From Fundidesulfovibrio terrae (GTDB lineage Bacteria > Desulfobacterota > Desulfovibrionia > Desulfovibrionales > Desulfovibrionaceae), in contig NZ_JAKZFS010000004.1 of the NCBI RefSeq assembly GCF_022808915.1, positions 62,001-126,000 on the forward strand: DNA of 64,000 nt. The letters are read 5' to 3'. Each line of letters begins with the position of its first letter. The first letter of the stretch is position 1. Positions 17,996 through 27,385 of this stretch are shown piece after piece. A program made the translations under genes and the position numbers. Under the pieces are notes generated by a model. The model was not told where the DNA came from, ran no database searches, and saw only the letters and a program-made list of their open reading frames with translations.

Positions 17996-19297
17996 ATGCC
18001 CGCTAGACATCGTGAAGGATTGACCACTTTCGACCTGTGGCGCACGGCCCGGGTCGTCACGCGCACCATGGCCGCTCCGGCCGAGCGCAAGGGGATTCAG
18101 CTGCAGTTGGAGATCCACCCCGACACCCCCAGGCATGTCCGCTCCGACGTGGGCAAGCTGCGCAGGATCATGGCCACCATGGCGGAAACCGCCGTGGAGT
18201 CCGCCGGGGCGGGGCACGTGGCCGTCAAGGTCTGGCCGGACCCGGCCCAGAGCGCCGCCACCTGTCCGGTCACGTTCAGTGTGACCGGCACCGGCGTCAA
18301 GGAACCGCGCGGCTGGCCAGACGTGCCCGGGAAATCATGCGTCACGCCCGTGGACGGCCCCAAAAGCGGACTGGCCGCGTGCAAGGTGCTGGTGGAGCAG
18401 CTCGGCGGATCGATCCGGGTGGAAAGCGTGGCGGGCCTCGGCTTTTCGTATCGCGTCACCATCGCCCTGGAGCGTGCCGCACCGCCTCCTGGGGCCGCGC
18501 CGGATGTCTCCCGGGCCGAGGCTGAGCGGACGTATCCGCTGAGCATCCTCCTGGCCGAAGACAACGAGCTCAACAAGCGCTTCATCGTGGAGTTCCTTCG
18601 CCAACGCGGCTACGAGGTCCAGGCCGTGTCCGACGGAAGCCAAGCCCTGGATGCCCTGGCCAGCCGGAGCTTCGATCTGGTGCTCATGGACGTGTCCATG
18701 CCCGTCATGGATGGGCTGGAGGCCACCAGGGCGGTGCGGGCCCACGACGGTTCCAGCTACGACCCGGGCATTCCCATCGTGGCCGTCACGGCCCACGCCG
18801 TGAAGGGCGACGAGGAGCGCTTCCTGGCCGCAGGCATGGACGCCTACCTGTCCAAGCCCCTGGACCTGAACCTGCTCGACCGGGTTGTGGCCGGTTTCGC
18901 CGGCGCGCAGGCTTCCGCCGGGGATTCCGCCACGGCCGCCGCGTCAGACCAGGCGGGCCACGACCCCTTCGACACGGCCCTGCAGCGGGAGCGGTTCAAG
19001 AACATGACGGATTTCCTGCCGGAACTGCTTGCGCTCTACCGGGAGAACTCCGTCGTGAGCCTGGACAATATCCGGCAGGCCCTGGATGCGGGCGACCTGT
19101 CCGGAGCCTCCGCCGCGGCCCACACCCTGAAGGGGATGTCCGCCGTGGTCTGCGCCACGCCGGTGCAGGTTCTGTCCGGTGAGATGGAGTCGGCGGCCAA
19201 CGAGGGTAACCTTGAGTCGTGCCTGTCATTGCTGGAGTCTCTGGACGAGCAGATCGGCAAGGCCGTGGCCTGCCTGGACGCCACGCTGACGGTGTGA
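17996..19297 (+). CDS. ATPase-like / receiver / Hpt signalling protein without a dimerisation domain
   Basis: A 433-residue cytoplasmic signalling protein. Residues 1-165 resemble a histidine-kinase ATPase domain ([42 protein letters not shown]) but lack a HisKA helix with a phosphorylatable His, and the N-box Asn is not evident. Residues ~180-300 are a complete receiver (LLAEDNELN, phospho-acceptor in [16 protein letters not shown]). Residues ~330-433 are an Hpt domain with AAHTLKGMS. No membrane segments or sensor. It likely relays phosphate from another kinase. It starts 205 bases from divergent ilvD; metX follows five bases after its stop. Confidence 0.82.
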   Translation: MPARHREGLTTFDLWRTARVVTRTMAAPAERKGIQLQLEIHPDTPRHVRSDVGKLRRIMATMAETAVESAGAGHVAVKVWPDPAQSAATCPVTFSVTGTGVKEPRGWPDVPGKSCVTPVDGPKSGLAACKVLVEQLGGSIRVESVAGLGFSYRVTIALERAAPPPGAAPDVSRAEAERTYPLSILLAEDNELNKRFIVEFLRQRGYEVQAVSDGSQALDALASRSFDLVLMDVSMPVMDGLEATRAVRAHDGSSYDPGIPIVAVTAHAVKGDEERFLAAGMDAYLSKPLDLNLLDRVVAGFAGAQASAGDSATAAASDQAGHDPFDTALQRERFKNMTDFLPELLALYRENSVVSLDNIRQALDAGDLSGASAAAHTLKGMSAVVCATPVQVLSGEMESAANEGNLESCLSLLESLDEQIGKAVACLDATLTV

Positions 19298-19301
19298 AGC
19301 C

Positions 19302-20480
19302 ATGAGCGAATACGCCGAGCACTCCCTTGACGACGCGGGCGAGGGCCTGGTTGAGAAGAAAAGCTTCACCTTCGCCCAAACCGAGCCCTTTCCCCTGGAG
19401 AGCGGGGCGTCCATCGGCCCCGTGACCCTGGCCTACGAGACCTACGGCCGGCTGGCCCCCGACGGCTCCAACGCCGTGCTGGTCTGCCACGCCCTCACGG
19501 GCGACTCCCACGCGGCCGGGGTCTATTCCCTCTCCGACCCCAAGCCGGGCTGGTGGGAGGTCATGGTGGGGCCGGGCAAGGGCATCGACACGGACAAATA
19601 TTTCGTGGTGTGCGCCAACGTGCTGGGCGGCTGCATGGGCTCCACGGGGCCTGCCAGCATCGACCCGGCCACGGGCAAACCCTACGGCATCTCCTTTCCC
19701 GTGCTCACCATCGGGGACATGGTGCGCGCCCAGAAGGTCCTGCTGGAGCACCTGGGCGTCACGCGCCTGCTCTCCGTGATAGGCGGGTCCATGGGCGGCA
19801 TGCAGGTGCTGGAGTGGGCCGCCCGCTACCCGGACATGGCCGCCTCGGCCATCGCCCTGGCCACCGCCGCCAGGCATTCGGCCCTGCACATCGCCTTCCA
19901 CGAGGTGGCCCGCCAGGCCATCCTGGCCGACCCCGACTGGAACGGCGGCGACTACTACGCCTCGGGCAAGCCCGAGCACGGCCTGGCCGTGGCCCGCATG
20001 ATCGGCCACATCACCTACCTCTCGGACGAGGCCATGCGCCACAAGTTCGGGCGCGGCCTGCAGGACCGGGCGGACTTTTCCTTCAGCTTCGACGCCGACT
20101 TCCAGGTGGAATCCTATCTGCGATACCAGGGGCGCAAGTTCGTGGAGCGCTTCGACGCCAACTCCTTTCTCTACATCACCCGGGCGGCGGACTATTTCGA
20201 CCTGGGAGCCACACACGGCAAGGGTTCGCTCACCCGAGCCTTCTCGCGCGGCAGCACCCGCTTCCTGGTGGTGTCCTTCAGCTCGGACTGGCTCTATCCC
20301 ACCTACCAGTCCCGCGAGCTGGTGCAGGCCCTCAAGCGCGCCGGAAAGGACGTGAGTTTCTGCGAGATCGAGGCCCAGTGGGGGCACGACGCCTTCCTGC
20401 TGGACAGCCCGCGCCTGGCCGGGCTCATCTCCGGCCACCTGGAGCGCACGCGCCGCGACATGGAAAAAGGACTCATCTGA
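19302..20480 (+). CDS. metX: Homoserine O-acetyltransferase
   Basis: A 392-residue alpha/beta-hydrolase enzyme of methionine synthesis that acetylates homoserine from acetyl-CoA. Nucleophile elbow GGSMGGMQ near residue 167; catalytic Asp in FSSDWLYP and His in WGHDAFLLD near the C-terminus. The oxyanion region CHALTGDSHAAG is intact. It is followed by metW with overlapping stop and start, the conserved arrangement in many proteobacteria. Some MetX-like enzymes use succinyl-CoA; I cannot exclude that here. Confidence 0.93.
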   Translation: MSEYAEHSLDDAGEGLVEKKSFTFAQTEPFPLESGASIGPVTLAYETYGRLAPDGSNAVLVCHALTGDSHAAGVYSLSDPKPGWWEVMVGPGKGIDTDKYFVVCANVLGGCMGSTGPASIDPATGKPYGISFPVLTIGDMVRAQKVLLEHLGVTRLLSVIGGSMGGMQVLEWAARYPDMAASAIALATAARHSALHIAFHEVARQAILADPDWNGGDYYASGKPEHGLAVARMIGHITYLSDEAMRHKFGRGLQDRADFSFSFDADFQVESYLRYQGRKFVERFDANSFLYITRAADYFDLGATHGKGSLTRAFSRGSTRFLVVSFSSDWLYPTYQSRELVQALKRAGKDVSFCEIEAQWGHDAFLLDSPRLAGLISGHLERTRRDMEKGLI

Positions 20481-21082
20481 TGATGCGCTACGACCTGGAC
20501 CTTATCGCCTCCTGGATCGCGCCCGGCTCGCGGGTATTGGACCTGGGCTGCGGCCAGGGGGAGCTGCTCGAGTACCTGCATGAGGCCAAGCAGGTGCGCG
20601 GTTTCGGCGTGGAGCGCGACGAGGAGAAGGCCGCCGCCGGCATCGCCCGGGGCGTGTCCATCCTGCAGGGGGACCTGATCGAGGAGGTGCGCGATTATCC
20701 CGACTTCGCCTTCGATTTCGTGGTGCTCTCCCAGACCCTGCAGCAGGTGACCGAGCCCCTGGAACTCCTGCAGCAGATCCTCCGGGTGGGGCGGCGAGCC
20801 GTGGTCAGCTTCCCCAACTTCGCCCACTGGCGCAACCGCTGCCAGCTCTTCTTCCAGGGCCAGGCCCCGGTGACGCCGGAGCTGCCCTACGACTGGCACG
20901 ACACCCCCAACATTCGAGTGATAACCTTCAAGGATTTCTCGCGTTTCTGCGGTCATTACGGCATCCGCGTGCTGGAGCGCGTGGCCATCAAGAGCGAACC
21001 GTCCACCTTGACGGGGCTGGTTCTCAAGTGGTTGCCCAACCTGCGGGCCTCGTACGGGATATTTTTGCTGAGTAAGGAGTAG
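20480..21082 (+). CDS. metW: Methionine biosynthesis protein MetW
   Basis: A 200-residue class I methyltransferase-fold protein with motif I VLDLGCGQGELL and the family stretches FDFVVLSQTLQQ and VSFPNFAHWRNRCQ, diagnostic for MetW. MetW partners MetX and stimulates homoserine acylation in other bacteria. The first ATG shares its A with the metX stop (TGATG) and a second ATG follows directly; either may be used. Confidence 0.92.
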   Translation: MMRYDLDLIASWIAPGSRVLDLGCGQGELLEYLHEAKQVRGFGVERDEEKAAAGIARGVSILQGDLIEEVRDYPDFAFDFVVLSQTLQQVTEPLELLQQILRVGRRAVVSFPNFAHWRNRCQLFFQGQAPVTPELPYDWHDTPNIRVITFKDFSRFCGHYGIRVLERVAIKSEPSTLTGLVLKWLPNLRASYGIFLLSKE

Positions 21083-21099
21083 CCGGTGCTTATGCCCCG

Positions 21100-21175
21100 G
21101 ATCCCGCACGGGCTCCGCCCTTGACCCGCCAGGGGGAGAAGCCCCCCCCTGGACCCGGCAGTAGCTTCGCGGGAT
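21100..21175. repeat. GC-rich intergenic repeat of the CTCCGCCC type
   Basis: Contains CACGGGCTCCGCCCTTGACC and CCAGGGGGAG...CCCCCCCTGGACCC, inverted arms around GAAG. The same layout recurs at 35461-35560. It follows metW and may help terminate it. Confidence 0.6.
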
Positions 21176-21222
21176 TTGCGCGCAGGCCTGTATCCGTTCT
21201 GTGTCACTGGCAGGATTATTAG

Positions 21223-21241
21223 ATTTAACAGGCTGTTAAAT
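21223..21241. promoter_or_regulatory. Perfect 19-bp palindrome ahead of the acyltransferase gene
   Basis: ATTTAACAG-G-CTGTTAAAT, nine-base arms with one central base, 22 bases before the ATG at 21263. It is a good candidate operator, or a leader hairpin near the ribosome-binding site. Confidence 0.5.
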
Positions 21242-21262
21242 TGTAATTACTGCGAGTATATT

Positions 21263-22489
21263 ATGTCAGAAAGTCACCACTCAGGATCAATGCGAACCCG
21301 ATATGATGTGCTTGATGGAATGCGAGGGATTGCTGCGATAACGGTTATGGTTGCTCATTATCTCCCGAATTCTGATTTAACAATTGAAAATATAAAATTC
21401 GTCACACTTAACAATGCAGGACTTGCGGTTGATTTTTTCTTCATACTTAGTGGATTCGTTATTACGCACTCGTATGGACGCCGACTGTTGAACGGCATGT
21501 CTGTTTGGGAGTATTTGTGCAAGAGAATAATTCGTCTGTATCCAATGTTTTTTGTTGGGCTATTGATTGGTGTTCCGGCCATGATCTATTTTATGAAGAC
21601 CGGCGTTTCAACCTATTCCAATAGAAGTGTCGTCGGGTCATTCGTATATAATTCTGCGTTCATTCCGTTTCTTAGCAGCTCAATGATCCGTTTCATTGGA
21701 GGGAAAGGTGCAATTGTTGGGGAAATATTCCCGGCGAACCCTCCGGCGTGGTCATTGTTTTTTGAGATGGTGGCCAGCATCGCCTTTGTGGCTCTGTTGA
21801 AATACGATAGGAAGATTCTTCTAAGATCGACAGTCGCTTGCTACGCCATGCTTGTGGTTGGCGGCCTGATCTCGTCATTTTCAGATTATGCGCCTTTTTA
21901 TTTGCATCTCGCGTCTGGACCAACCATGGATACGTTTATTGGTGGGTTTCCGCGGGTATTTTATGGGTTTACATGTGGGATTCTGATTTATCAGATTGCT
22001 CGCGATGATCAATGCAGTCGTGTTTTTCGGGATGTGGTTGCTAGACTTATCAGAAGTTCCTATTCATTGTATTTTGTTCTTGTGGCAGTATTTTTGTTTC
22101 CAAGTGAAGTCATGGGGTTATACACGTGTTTTATCTTGGCAGTTGTAGCTCCTTGCCTTGTGCTGGTTGGATCAACAACAAGATGCACGCAACAGGCGGG
22201 GGTGCTATTGGCCAGATTTCTGGGTTGGATTTCATATCCAGTGTATTGTCTTCATTATCCGGTAGGGAGAGCGGTGTTTTCGTTTGGAGACAGGGTCGCC
22301 GTTCCAAGAGAAGTGCTCGTCCTGGTGTCCATAGCTGTCACTTTTATTGCGTCGATAGTTATCGTAAAGTTTCTTGAAGAACCTGTTCGAAGATATCTGT
22401 CCGGTAGGCTCGCAAAGCATGCGTACTTTCTTGAGCGCAATAAGCAGGTGCCATCCGCCCAAAAGGCTGGTGAGCCAGTCAATTTGTGA
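21263..22489 (+). CDS. Acyltransferase 3 (OafA/YrhL-type) membrane protein
   Basis: A 408-residue integral membrane acyltransferase with about ten helices. The family motif is at the N-terminus (DVLDGMRGIAAITVMVAHY, catalytic-type His in VAHY) with FFILSGFVITHSYGRR, and the conserved arginine segment RIIRLYPMF follows. Such enzymes O-acylate cell-surface polysaccharides. Base composition is markedly more AT-rich than neighbours and codon use differs, suggesting recent acquisition. The ATG at 21263 is chosen because the catalytic motif starts soon after. A repeat of the CCAAAGG family follows the stop. Confidence 0.87.
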   Translation: MSESHHSGSMRTRYDVLDGMRGIAAITVMVAHYLPNSDLTIENIKFVTLNNAGLAVDFFFILSGFVITHSYGRRLLNGMSVWEYLCKRIIRLYPMFFVGLLIGVPAMIYFMKTGVSTYSNRSVVGSFVYNSAFIPFLSSSMIRFIGGKGAIVGEIFPANPPAWSLFFEMVASIAFVALLKYDRKILLRSTVACYAMLVVGGLISSFSDYAPFYLHLASGPTMDTFIGGFPRVFYGFTCGILIYQIARDDQCSRVFRDVVARLIRSSYSLYFVLVAVFLFPSEVMGLYTCFILAVVAPCLVLVGSTTRCTQQAGVLLARFLGWISYPVYCLHYPVGRAVFSFGDRVAVPREVLVLVSIAVTFIASIVIVKFLEEPVRRYLSGRLAKHAYFLERNKQVPSAQKAGEPVNL

Positions 22490-22499
22490 AGAAGGCAGC

Positions 22500-22570
22500 C
22501 TCGCATCGATCGACGCGAAGCTATAAAGGATTCCAAAGGGACTCAAGTCCCTTTGGCCGCCGGAGCATCT
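22500..22570. repeat. Dispersed intergenic hairpin repeat, copy B
   Basis: Module TCGCATCGATCGACGCGAAG (22501-22520), then GGATT and the 11-bp hairpin CCAAAGGGACT/AGTCCCTTTGG (22533-22556), then GGCCGCCGGAGC. Opposite orientation to copy A. Confidence 0.8.
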
Positions 22571-22585
22571 TCCTCCTGCTCTTCT

Positions 22586-24472
22586 CTACCGAGGCAGCGC
22601 CTTGTTCCCGTCGCCCGCTTCGAAATCCCGTATGACCTCGCCGAGCCGGGCCTGTTCGCTGGTGAGCCTGCGCAGGGCCTCGAGCGACTCCGAGGCGTTG
22701 CTGGCGATCTCCTGGGCGGTGGCGGAGATGGATTCCACGGCCTGGGCCACCGCGTCCATGGTTTCGGATTGGCGCCGGGCGTTGTCGGCGATGGCCGAGG
22801 TCTGCCCGGCCGAGCGCCCCACGATGTCCACGATGGTGACGAACACCTCGCCGGACTCCCTGGCCAGTCCCGTGGCCTTGGCGATGGCCTGGGAGGCGCG
22901 TTCCATGCGTTCCAGGTTGCCCTTGGCCCCTTCCTGGATGGCTCCCACGGACCTGGAGACCTCCTGGGTGGCGGTCATGGTCTTTTCGGCGAGCTTTCTC
23001 ACCTCGTCGGCCACCACGGCGAAGCCGCGCCCGGCCTCACCGGCCCGGGCGGCCTCGATGGCCGCGTTCAGGGCCAGCAGGTTGGTCTGGTCGGCGATGT
23101 CGGCGATAGTGGTGAGGATGGCCCCGATGGCCTGGCTCTGCTTGCCCAGCTCGTGCATGGACTGGGACAGTGCCAGGGCCTGGGTGTTGACCTCCTCGAT
23201 GGCCTGGGCGGAGCTTTCCACCACCTTGGAGCCCGCCTGGGCCTTGGCGCTGGCTTCCCCGGCCAGGCCGGCGGCCCCGGAAGCAAGGCCGGAGACGCCG
23301 GTCAGGGCGCGGGCGGCCTGGTCCACGTCCCGGGCGGCGTCCTGGGCCTGGCGGCTCTGGCGGCCGGTGCCGTCCACGGCCTCGGAGAGAAGCCCAGAGA
23401 GGTCCTGGGACACGTGGCCCATGCCGTCGGCGGCCTCGGCCATGGCGGCCACGGCGGTCATTTCGCCTTCGTGCTTGGCCTGTTCGGCCATGCGGCAGGC
23501 CTGCTCGGCCAGGCGGGTCTGCTCCTTGGCCTGCTCGGCCTGGAGCCCCGCCTCGCGGGTCTTTTCCTCGGCCAGGGCGATGGACTGGCGCAGGCGCTCC
23601 ACCATGGTGAGCAGGGCGGCCTTGAGAGCGCCCAGTTCCGCCCTGAAGGACACGGGCGGCACCTGGGCGGCAAGGTCGCCCTCGGCCACCTTGCCCGAGA
23701 AATTCACCAGGGCGTCCACCTGGCGGCCCACGAAGGCGCGCGTCAGCCACAGGGTGACGGCGAGCCCCACCACGAAGACCGCGGCCAGCACCGCGTAGCC
23801 CAGCCCACGCAGGGTGGCGATGCGGGCGTCGATGTGGTCGATGTACACGCCGCTGCCCACCAGCCAGCCCCAGGGCTTGAAGACCACGCCGTAGGACAGC
23901 TTGGGGAAGAGCTCCGTGGTGACGCCGCCACCGGCCAGGGGCTTGAACCAGCGGTAGATGATGAACCCCCGTCCGTCGTTCTGCGAGGCCTCCAGAAGGG
24001 CCTGGAAGAGGTTGGCCTTGCCTCCGGGAGTGGGATTGAGCTCTCCGTCTGTTCCCTTTTGGGAGTGCGTGGCGCAGAAGAACTTGGGGTCGTCCAGCAC
24101 CTTTCCGTCCAGGGCGGGCACGGTGGGGTGCATGACCATGCGCGGGTAGGGCAGCGTGAGGTCGTTGATCCAGAAATAATCGTTGTTACCGTATCGAAGC
24201 ATCTTGATGCGGTGGACGGCTCTTTTCTGGGCTTCTTCCAGGGTCAGGTCGCCGCGCTTCACTTGGCTGTCGTATTCTTTCAAGAGCGATTCAATGGTGC
24301 CGACTACGGCCCGAAGGGAGTCTTGATGCACGTGAAGGAGTTCCGTCTCCATCTTCGGGAGAATGACCCCGAAGAGCGACCCGGCGAAAATAGCCAGGGA
24401 GAAGAGCGATATGGTGAGGAATTTGACGGTAAGACGCGTTTCGGAAAGCCTTTCGAAGAGTCCTGCGGACAT
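22586..24472 (-). CDS. Methyl-accepting chemotaxis protein with single Cache sensor
   Basis: A 628-residue chemoreceptor. One transmembrane helix near residues 15-37, a periplasmic Cache-type sensor (~40-190) with [19 protein letters not shown] and [11 protein letters not shown]-like sequence, a second helix (~210-232), HAMP, then a coiled-coil signalling domain with tip [16 protein letters not shown] near residue 500. Family sCache_2 members often sense small organic acids; the ligand here is not known. The ATG at 24472 has GGGGGGAG ahead of it. No CheR-binding pentapeptide at the C-terminus. Confidence 0.9.
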   Translation of the reverse strand: MSAGLFERLSETRLTVKFLTISLFSLAIFAGSLFGVILPKMETELLHVHQDSLRAVVGTIESLLKEYDSQVKRGDLTLEEAQKRAVHRIKMLRYGNNDYFWINDLTLPYPRMVMHPTVPALDGKVLDDPKFFCATHSQKGTDGELNPTPGGKANLFQALLEASQNDGRGFIIYRWFKPLAGGGVTTELFPKLSYGVVFKPWGWLVGSGVYIDHIDARIATLRGLGYAVLAAVFVVGLAVTLWLTRAFVGRQVDALVNFSGKVAEGDLAAQVPPVSFRAELGALKAALLTMVERLRQSIALAEEKTREAGLQAEQAKEQTRLAEQACRMAEQAKHEGEMTAVAAMAEAADGMGHVSQDLSGLLSEAVDGTGRQSRQAQDAARDVDQAARALTGVSGLASGAAGLAGEASAKAQAGSKVVESSAQAIEEVNTQALALSQSMHELGKQSQAIGAILTTIADIADQTNLLALNAAIEAARAGEAGRGFAVVADEVRKLAEKTMTATQEVSRSVGAIQEGAKGNLERMERASQAIAKATGLARESGEVFVTIVDIVGRSAGQTSAIADNARRQSETMDAVAQAVESISATAQEIASNASESLEALRRLTSEQARLGEVIRDFEAGDGNKALPR

Positions 24473-24498
24473 CGCTCCCCCCTCAACGTGATCCTTTC

Positions 24499-24530
24499 TT
24501 GAATGCAGGGCGACGATGCTTTGCATTCAA
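24499..24530. promoter_or_regulatory. Inverted repeat upstream of the Cache receptor
   Basis: TTGAATGCA (24499-24507) and TGCATTCAA (24522-24530), nine-base arms separated by 14 bases, 27 bases upstream of the receptor ATG. Could be an operator or leader hairpin. Confidence 0.35.
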
Positions 24531-24570
24531 AGAAAAGTAAAGGGCGGCTTCCTGTCGGGGAAGCCGCCCT
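24531..24570 (-). terminator. Terminator of acs
   Basis: Perfect 12-bp stem (24541-24552 with 24559-24570) followed on the minus strand by TTACTTTTCTTT, 25 bases past the acs stop. Confidence 0.85.
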
Positions 24571-24594
24571 GCGTTTTTTCACTTCGCGCGTCCG

Positions 24595-26577
24595 CTACCC
24601 GAAGAGCTTGTCCTTGCCCTCGATGAGGTCCGTGACCACGCCCGGATCGGCCAGGGTGGAAGTGTCGCCCAACTGGCCGATCTCGCCCTCGGCGATCTTG
24701 CGCAGGATGCGGCGCATGATCTTGCCCGAGCGGGTCTTGGGCAACCCTTGCGCGAACTGGATGACCTCGGGGGTGGCGATGGGGCCGATTTCCGAACGCA
24801 CGTGCTTTTTGAGCGCCGCCAGCAACTCGTCGGAGGCGTCCACGCCCTCCTTCAGGGTGACGTAGGCGTAGATGGCCTGGCCCTTGATGTCGTGGGGCAT
24901 GCCCACCACTGCGGCCTCGGCCACGTCCGGGTGCGCCACCAGGGCGGACTCGATCTCGGCCGTGCCCATGCGGTGGCCGGACACGTTCACCACGTCGTCC
25001 ACGCGGCCCATGATCCAGACGTAGCCGTCAGCGTCCATGCGCGCGCCGTCGCCGGTCTCGTAGACGCCGGGGAAGGCCTCGAAATACTGCTTGCGGTAGC
25101 GCTCCTGGTCGCCCCAGACGCCGCGCAGCATGCCGGGCCAGGCCTGGGTGATCACCAGGAAGCCGCCCTGGCCGCAGCAGACCTCCTTGCCGTCCTTGTC
25201 CACCACCTTGGGGACGATGCCGGGCAGGGGCAGCGAAGCCGAGCCGGGCTTCAAGGGAGTGGCGTAGGGCAGGGGGGAGATCATGAGGCCGCCGGTCTCG
25301 GTCTGCCACCAGGTGTCCACGATGGGCAGTTTCCCCGCGCCGATGTTGTCGTGGTACCACATCCAGGCCTCGGGGTTGATGGGCTCGCCCACGCTGCCCA
25401 GGATGCGAAGCGAGGAGAGATCGTGGTTCTTGGTCCACTTCACGCCTTCGCGCATGAGCGCCCGGATGGCCGTGGGGGCGGTGTAGAAGGTGTTGACCTT
25501 GAACTTTGCCACGGTGGCCCAGAAACGGTCGGGGCCGGGCCAGGTGGGCACGCCCTCGAACATCACCGACGTGGCCCCAAGGGCCAGCGGCCCGTAGACG
25601 ATGTAGCTGTGGCCCGTGACCCAGCCGATGTCGGCGGTACACCAGTGCACGTCCTCTTCCTGGATGTCGAAGACCAGCTGGGTGGTGTGTGCCGCGTAGG
25701 CCAGGTAGCCGCCGGTGGTGTGGAACACGCCCTTGGGCTTGCCGGTGGAGCCGGAGGTGTAGAGGATGAAGAGCACGTCCTCGGAGTCCATGGGCACGGG
25801 GGGGCAGGGGGCCAGCATGTCCGGGTCGGCCATGGCCTCGTGCCACCAGATGTCGCGCTCCTCCACCCAGTCGATCTGGGTGTTCGCGCTGTTGTGCACC
25901 ACCACGCGGGTGACGCTGGGGCATTCCTTGAGGGCCTCGTCCACGTTGTGCTTGAGCCCAATGGCCTTGCCGGCGCGGCGCACGGCGTCGCCGCAGACCA
26001 CCACCTTGGCGTGGCAATCGTTGATGCGGTCGCGCAGGGAGTGGGCCGAGAATCCGGCGAACACGATGGAGTGGGCCGCGCCGATGCGGGCGCAGGCCAG
26101 CATGGCGATGGCCAGCTCCGGCACCATGCCCAGGTACAGTGCCACGCGGTCGCCCTTGTGCACGCCCAGGCTTTTCAGGACGTTGGCGAACTTGCAGACC
26201 TCGTCGTGCAGCATCTGGTAGGTGAGCACGCGCACGTCGTCCGGGCGGTCGCCCTGCCAGATGATGGCCGCCTTGTTGCGGCGGGGGCCGTCCAGGTGGC
26301 GGTCCAGGCAGTTGTAGGCGGCGTTGAGCGTGCCGCCCTGGAACCACTTGAAGGATGCTTTGTCGAAATCGCAGTCCATGACCTTGCCGAAGGGGGAGGC
26401 CCAGGTCAGAAGCTCGCGGGCGCGATCGCCCCAGTAGCCTTCGGGGTCTTCCACGGAGCGTTTGTATACTGCGCGGTACTCTTCGAGGCTTTTAATATGG
26501 GCGCGGGCGTGGTGCGGCCCGACCGGGGGCTGGAAGATGCGGTCTTCGTGGAGCAGGGTTTCGATGTTGTCGGTCAT
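24595..26577 (-). CDS. acs: Acetyl-CoA synthetase
   Basis: A 660-residue AMP-forming acetate-CoA ligase of normal length. AMP-binding P-loop [11 protein letters not shown] near residue 265, WWQTETGG near 413, and the C-terminal [11 protein letters not shown] whose Lys is the acetylation-controlled catalytic residue. It activates acetate scavenged by the ActP transporter encoded upstream on the same strand. The ATG has AAGGAG seven bases ahead. A GTGATA/TATCAC inverted repeat lies 23 bases upstream. A diverged paralogue is at 35610. Confidence 0.95.
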   Translation of the reverse strand: MTDNIETLLHEDRIFQPPVGPHHARAHIKSLEEYRAVYKRSVEDPEGYWGDRARELLTWASPFGKVMDCDFDKASFKWFQGGTLNAAYNCLDRHLDGPRRNKAAIIWQGDRPDDVRVLTYQMLHDEVCKFANVLKSLGVHKGDRVALYLGMVPELAIAMLACARIGAAHSIVFAGFSAHSLRDRINDCHAKVVVCGDAVRRAGKAIGLKHNVDEALKECPSVTRVVVHNSANTQIDWVEERDIWWHEAMADPDMLAPCPPVPMDSEDVLFILYTSGSTGKPKGVFHTTGGYLAYAAHTTQLVFDIQEEDVHWCTADIGWVTGHSYIVYGPLALGATSVMFEGVPTWPGPDRFWATVAKFKVNTFYTAPTAIRALMREGVKWTKNHDLSSLRILGSVGEPINPEAWMWYHDNIGAGKLPIVDTWWQTETGGLMISPLPYATPLKPGSASLPLPGIVPKVVDKDGKEVCCGQGGFLVITQAWPGMLRGVWGDQERYRKQYFEAFPGVYETGDGARMDADGYVWIMGRVDDVVNVSGHRMGTAEIESALVAHPDVAEAAVVGMPHDIKGQAIYAYVTLKEGVDASDELLAALKKHVRSEIGPIATPEVIQFAQGLPKTRSGKIMRRILRKIAEGEIGQLGDTSTLADPGVVTDLIEGKDKLFG

Positions 26578-26599
26578 GGACGGCTCCTTAACGTGTGAA

Positions 26600-26622
26600 G
26601 TGATATGGTGTCTGTCTATCAC
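26600..26622. promoter_or_regulatory. Inverted repeat upstream of acs
   Basis: Arms GTGATA and TATCAC separated by 11 bases, 23 bases ahead of the acs ATG. Candidate operator; it does not match the Crp/Fnr TGTGA-N6-TCACA spacing. Confidence 0.4.
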
Positions 26623-26695
26623 GAATACATCTGATTCATAGAGTTTTTTAGGCCAGCGGCCGCCAGGGCACGGTGAGCGGTCGCCCGAGACGGCG

Positions 26696-27385
26696 TCAGA
26701 AGAAGGCGGGCTGGGCCGTGGCTCTGGGCTGCGAGGCGGGCGAGGCCAGGCGCAGAACCGTCTGCAGGGTGGGCTCCTCCCCCTGCCGCGAGGAGCGCAG
26801 GATGGACAGGAACCGCTGGAGCACCTGGGCGGTGAGCCAGGCGTCGCCAAGGGCGTTGTGGGCTCCCCGGGGGGAGACCCCCAGCGCTCGGGCCACGCTG
26901 TAGAGGGTGGCGTCCTTGAGCGGCAGTTCGTCCAGCAGGTGCGATCCCCGCCCGCCCCGGATAGCCAGGTACAGCCCCAGGACGTCCAGGCTCCGGTTGG
27001 GGGGGGGAGGGAGCTTCAGCCGCTTGGCCCAGGAGCGCAGGAAAGCCATGTCCAGCTCCACGTGCCAGCCCGTGAGCACCGCGTCGCCGCAGTATTCCAG
27101 GAAGGCGGGCAGGGCCTCCTCGATGGGGGGCTTGTCCTTGAGCTCCGAGGGCGTGAGCAGGTGCACCCGCACGCTCTCGTGTGAAGGGACCTTGCCCGAG
27201 GGGCGCACCAGCATCTCGAACACGCTGCCCAGGTCGATGCGCCCGCCGTGCATCTTCACCGCCCCCATGGACAGGACGGCGTCGCGCGAGGGGTCGAGCC
27301 CGCCGGTCTCCAGGTCGAAGACCACGAACTCCGCGCGTCCTACGGGCTCGTCCGGCTCACGGCCGGACCAGGGCCACCATTTCAT
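26696..27385 (-). CDS. DnaQ-like 3'-5' exonuclease
   Basis: A 229-residue DEDDh exonuclease of the Pol III epsilon type. Acidic residues D24 and E26 in FDLETGG, D112 in VELDMAF, H176 and D181 in AHNALGDAW form the complete catalytic set. It lacks a polymerase-binding region typical of true epsilon and probably is a stand-alone nuclease. Its start overlaps the 3' end of the upstream gene by 29 bases, so it is co-translated with the CBS/nucleotidyltransferase pair and ActP. This linkage of exonuclease, DUF294-type protein and acetate transporter recurs in other proteobacteria without an agreed role. Confidence 0.9.
   Translation of the reverse strand: MKWWPWSGREPDEPVGRAEFVVFDLETGGLDPSRDAVLSMGAVKMHGGRIDLGSVFEMLVRPSGKVPSHESVRVHLLTPSELKDKPPIEEALPAFLEYCGDAVLTGWHVELDMAFLRSWAKRLKLPPPPNRSLDVLGLYLAIRGGRGSHLLDELPLKDATLYSVARALGVSPRGAHNALGDAWLTAQVLQRFLSILRSSRQGEEPTLQTVLRLASPASQPRATAQPAFF

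Noticed and set aside
22553-24502. Long plus-strand frame opposite the Cache chemoreceptor
   Set aside because: Low-complexity Gly/Ala/His composition and no family; the minus strand is a clear chemoreceptor. The same reasoning removes long frames opposite 6496-8820 and 48353-50920.
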